The translations under genes and the position numbers were made by a program. DNA of 64,000 nt from Streptomyces caniscabiei (GTDB lineage Bacteria > Actinomycetota > Actinomycetes > Streptomycetales > Streptomycetaceae): NCBI RefSeq assembly GCF_014930365.1, contig NZ_JABXWI010000001.1, positions 321,958-385,957 of the forward strand, given 5' to 3'. Below, piece by piece: positions 61,626-64,000 of the stretch (its first letter is position 1; each line of letters begins with the position of its first letter). The notes below the pieces were generated by a model that was not told where the DNA came from, searched no databases, and was given only the letters and a program-made list of their open reading frames with translations.

Positions 61626-61917
61626 TCAAGGGGGACCCGGGCCGTCGCGAGCCGCTCGGCGGCGGCGCGTCCGCACCCCGAGGAAGCCGATGCCGAGGCC
61701 CACGAGAGCCGGCCCCACGCCCAGTGTGAGCACGGGAATCCGCCGGTCGGAGAGTCCGAGGGGGGCCTCGGTGCCGGTCCGGTGAGCGGCCGTCGGCAGC
61801 TCCGCGGGCGAGACTCTCGGCGGCCGGGGCGTCCGTCTCGGGTACCACCTCGATCCCCTCGTCCGACTCCTCGGCGGGCTCCTCCTCTGTTGCCGTTTTA
61901 GTACGAGCGGGCTCCAC
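61626..61917 (-). pseudogene. Frameshifted C-terminal part of a surface protein
   Basis: Reading minus strand, one frame gives EPARTKTATEEEPAEESDEG and ends near VVPETDAPAA; the adjacent +1 frame continues with RVSPAELPTAAHRTGTEAPL, a membrane helix (VLTLGVGPALVGLGIGFLGV) and RTRRRR. Together they form an acidic stalk, membrane anchor and basic tail, joined by a single frameshift near 61825-61835. No N-terminal domain is seen. Confidence 0.4.
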
Positions 61918-62065
61918 CGGGCTCGTGGAGAACGGCGAGCCGGGGGGCGGCCGGCCGCTGGATCATGAACCCGTGTGGAGTGCGAACGGTTCGAGGACGA
62001 CCACCGACTGCTGAGTCGCAGGGCGCAGCGTTGATCGGCTACAGACTCCACCAACCTCGTGCGGG

Positions 62066-64000
62066 CTAGACGCGGTCCTGGAAGACGCAGCCCCACACGT
62101 GGGTGCCCGCGACGCTGCCGTCGGCGCGCACCGCCTCCAGCGTGTAGAAGTGCGTGGTCCCCCGCGCCGCCGTGGTGTCCGTGTAGGCACGGGTCTCCGC
62201 CGGCAGCAGTCCGGCGTGCAGCGGCTCGTACGCCTTCGTGGCCGCGTTCCACCGTCCGACCCGGTAGCCCACGACGGTGTCGCAGTCAGCCGTCCTGTCG
62301 CACCGCCAGTTGATGGACGGCCCGTCCTCGTCGGGTCCGCCGATCACGGTGCCGTAGCCCATGCTGCCGAGATCCCAGTCCCGGGTGACCGTCACGGACG
62401 GCCGGACGTCCAGCTCGGTGGCATCGACGACCGTGACCTTCGGATGGCTGGGGGGCAGCGCGTTGCCCCAGCGGTCCCTCGCGACGACCGCGTACACGTA
62501 CGTCTCGCCGTCCGGCAGGTCGCCGCAGAGGACCGCGAGCGGGTCGCTCGTGCCCTCCCGGCAGGAGCTGGAGCCGAGCCACTTGACCGTGCCGTCGGCC
62601 TGCCGGGCGCCGGTCCAGGCCGCGTAACGCTCGACGTCGTCCTCGGTCGAGGCCGCCCAGCTCATCAGCACGCCGTCGGCGCGCGGGGTGGCCTTCACGC
62701 CCGTGACCGGGCCGGGCGCGACGCGGTCGCCGGTGCGGACGACGAGCGGGGCGGACAGCGCCGACTCGTTGCCGGCCGGGTCCACCGCCGCGACCGCGTA
62801 CGTCACGTACGTGCCCGCGGGCATGTCCAGGTCGTGGCAGACGCCGCCGGTGCTGGTCTCGTCGCTGCTCTCCTCGGCGCAGGTCACGCGGGTGAGCGCG
62901 GCCGGGTCGAGGGTCTTGCCGGGCGAGCGGTAGACGCGGTAGGTCCCGCCGTTGTCGAAGTCCTCGTAGAAGCCGTCGGGCTGCTTCCAGTACACGTCGG
63001 TGTAGCCGACTTCGGCGATGGAGTCGAGGGAGGTCGGGGCGGACTTCGGCGGCGTGCGGTCGACGCCGTCGCCGGTGACGTCGGCGTACGCCGACGGGTT
63101 GCCGAGCGCGTCGAGGGCGCGGACCCGGTAGTGGCGGACGGTGTTCTCGGGTGCGGTGGTGCGGTACGACGTCGTGGTCGTCGTACCCAGCAGCTCGAAC
63201 GGACCGGAGGCCGCGGGAGCGGCGTACACCTCGTACGTCGCGGCGTCGGCGACCCCCTGCCAGGCCAGGTTGGCCCACCAGGCGTCGCCGACGACCGTGA
63301 GACCCGTCGGCGTCGCCGGCCCCGTGCGGTCCACGGTCACGGCGGTGGCGTCGGCGCTGCCGGCGGACTCGCGGCCCGCCTTGTCGACGGCGCGGACCTC
63401 GTACAGGAAGGTCTGGCCCGTGGCGGGCGTCGCGTCCACGAAAGAGGAAGAGGTGAGCAGCGACGATCCGCTGACCTTCGCCCACTGGGTGGTGCTCAGC
63501 CGGCGGTACACGCGGTAACCGGCGAGGTCCATCTCCTTGTTCGCGGCCCAGCGCAGGGTGGTCTTCGTGGTGTCCCGGTCGTACGCGGCGGTGAGGCCGG
63601 TCGGGGCGAGCGGCTTGACCGTGTCGACGGCGGCCTCGGTACGCGGGGCGTACGTGAACCCGGCGTTGGCCCGGCCGGTCCAGGCGACGTAGTCCACGCG
63701 GAGCGTGTGCTTGCCGGCCGGGATGGTCAGGTCGACGGTCTTGCGGGCGGTGGTGGAGACGTTCTTCCACAGGTTGATCTTCCGCACACCGTCGACGTAG
63801 ACGCGCATGCCGTCCTGCGTCGCGGCGGCGAGCCGGAAGGGGCCGCCGGAACCGAAGTCCCGGGTGAGGGACCACCGGACGGAGAAGTTGTCCTTGGGCA
63901 GCGTGACGCCGGGCGGGTCGCCGTGCCCGTAGTCCTCGGCGATGGCGGAGTCGCAGGCGGTCAGCTTCGGCGTGCCGCTGAAGGTGGAGTTGCCGAAGTA
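62066..64000 (-). CDS. Secreted PA14/fibronectin type III protein, 5' end outside the window
   Basis: At least 644 residues, open to the window edge. The first 110 residues have the end of a PA14-type domain (GNSTFSGTPKLTACDSAIAE, PKDNFSVRWSLTRDFGSGG, MRVYVDGVRKINLW, AGKHTLRVDYVAWTGRANAG). About five fibronectin type III modules follow, starting PLAPTGLTAAYDRDTTKTTL and TGPATPTGLTVVGDAWW. Paired cysteines occur late (CAEESS...C, CREG...C, CDRTADC). No C-terminal anchor. Probably an extracellular carbohydrate- or protein-binding factor; catalytic part, if any, lies upstream. Confidence 0.9.
   Translation of the reverse strand, partial: YFGNSTFSGTPKLTACDSAIAEDYGHGDPPGVTLPKDNFSVRWSLTRDFGSGGPFRLAAATQDGMRVYVDGVRKINLWKNVSTTARKTVDLTIPAGKHTLRVDYVAWTGRANAGFTYAPRTEAAVDTVKPLAPTGLTAAYDRDTTKTTLRWAANKEMDLAGYRVYRRLSTTQWAKVSGSSLLTSSSFVDATPATGQTFLYEVRAVDKAGRESAGSADATAVTVDRTGPATPTGLTVVGDAWWANLAWQGVADAATYEVYAAPAASGPFELLGTTTTTSYRTTAPENTVRHYRVRALDALGNPSAYADVTGDGVDRTPPKSAPTSLDSIAEVGYTDVYWKQPDGFYEDFDNGGTYRVYRSPGKTLDPAALTRVTCAEESSDETSTGGVCHDLDMPAGTYVTYAVAAVDPAGNESALSAPLVVRTGDRVAPGPVTGVKATPRADGVLMSWAASTEDDVERYAAWTGARQADGTVKWLGSSSCREGTSDPLAVLCGDLPDGETYVYAVVARDRWGNALPPSHPKVTVVDATELDVRPSVTVTRDWDLGSMGYGTVIGGPDEDGPSINWRCDRTADCDTVVGYRVGRWNAATKAYEPLHAGLLPAETRAYTDTTAARGTTHFYTLEAVRADGSVAGTHVWGCVFQDRV

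Overview
The window is very GC-rich chromosomal DNA with strong third-position GC, GTG and TTG starts, ATGA/GTGA start-stop overlaps, and gene families typical of Streptomyces (FG-GAP lipoprotein-era secreted propellers, DUF5994, DUF6131, DUF6286, YIP1-like, MmyB-type regulators). It is best read as part of a Streptomyces, or very closely related actinomycete, linear chromosome. All names below come from reading motifs; no database search was run.

Layout. 1-4.2 kb: a 240-bp-period direct repeat, a MraY/WecA-like membrane transferase with a damaged active site (minus), and an EtfD-like membrane iron-sulfur oxidoreductase (plus). 4.3-13.5 kb: a two-domain lipoprotein divergent from an array of five secreted FG-GAP propeller proteins, interrupted by one NTF2-like protein; three of the five share one promoter-like element. 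13.7-17.6 kb: housekeeping and conserved membrane proteins, a phosphoribosyltransferase-dcd operon and a small zinc-ribbon protein. 17.94 kb: tRNA-Gly(CCC).

18.0-33.2 kb looks like a genomic island: a 21-bp copy of the tRNA 3' end (20/21) recurs at 33155-33175, again followed by a hairpin terminator. It carries a GNAT-AAA+ fusion, a TetR/SDR pair with twin palindromic operators, an MmyB-type regulator with aldehyde dehydrogenase and Old Yellow Enzyme genes, a PAS-GAF-PP2C phosphatase, a GNAT protein, and a run of small proteins with three DUF5994 paralogues. No integrase is visible in it.

33.2-42.7 kb: an SdpAB-like pair (DUF5819 plus HTTM), an ice-binding-like secreted protein with long in-frame tandem repeats, an Asp23/AmaP envelope-stress locus with a divergent two-domain Asp23-like gene, and a fatty acid desaturase. 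43-47.6 kb: vapBC, a gene broken by one in-frame TGA, a SigJ-like sigma factor, a recombinase fragment and a DM13 protein. 47.7-56.2 kb: an apparently coherent envelope cluster (epimerase, two-component system, GT2, TIGR04282 transferase, methyltransferase, cytochrome b-molybdopterin fusion, polytopic glycosyltransferase-like protein). 56.3-57.0 kb: integrase and MobC-like remnants. 57.0-61.6 kb: a PadR-regulated ABC exporter operon of the FtsX type. 61.6-64 kb: a frameshifted surface-protein remnant and the 3' part of a PA14/fibronectin type III secreted protein that runs off the window.

Common threads are secretion, cell-envelope stress and repeated small-scale gene duplication. Intergenic DNA is unusually rich in tandem and inverted repeats, which are listed separately.
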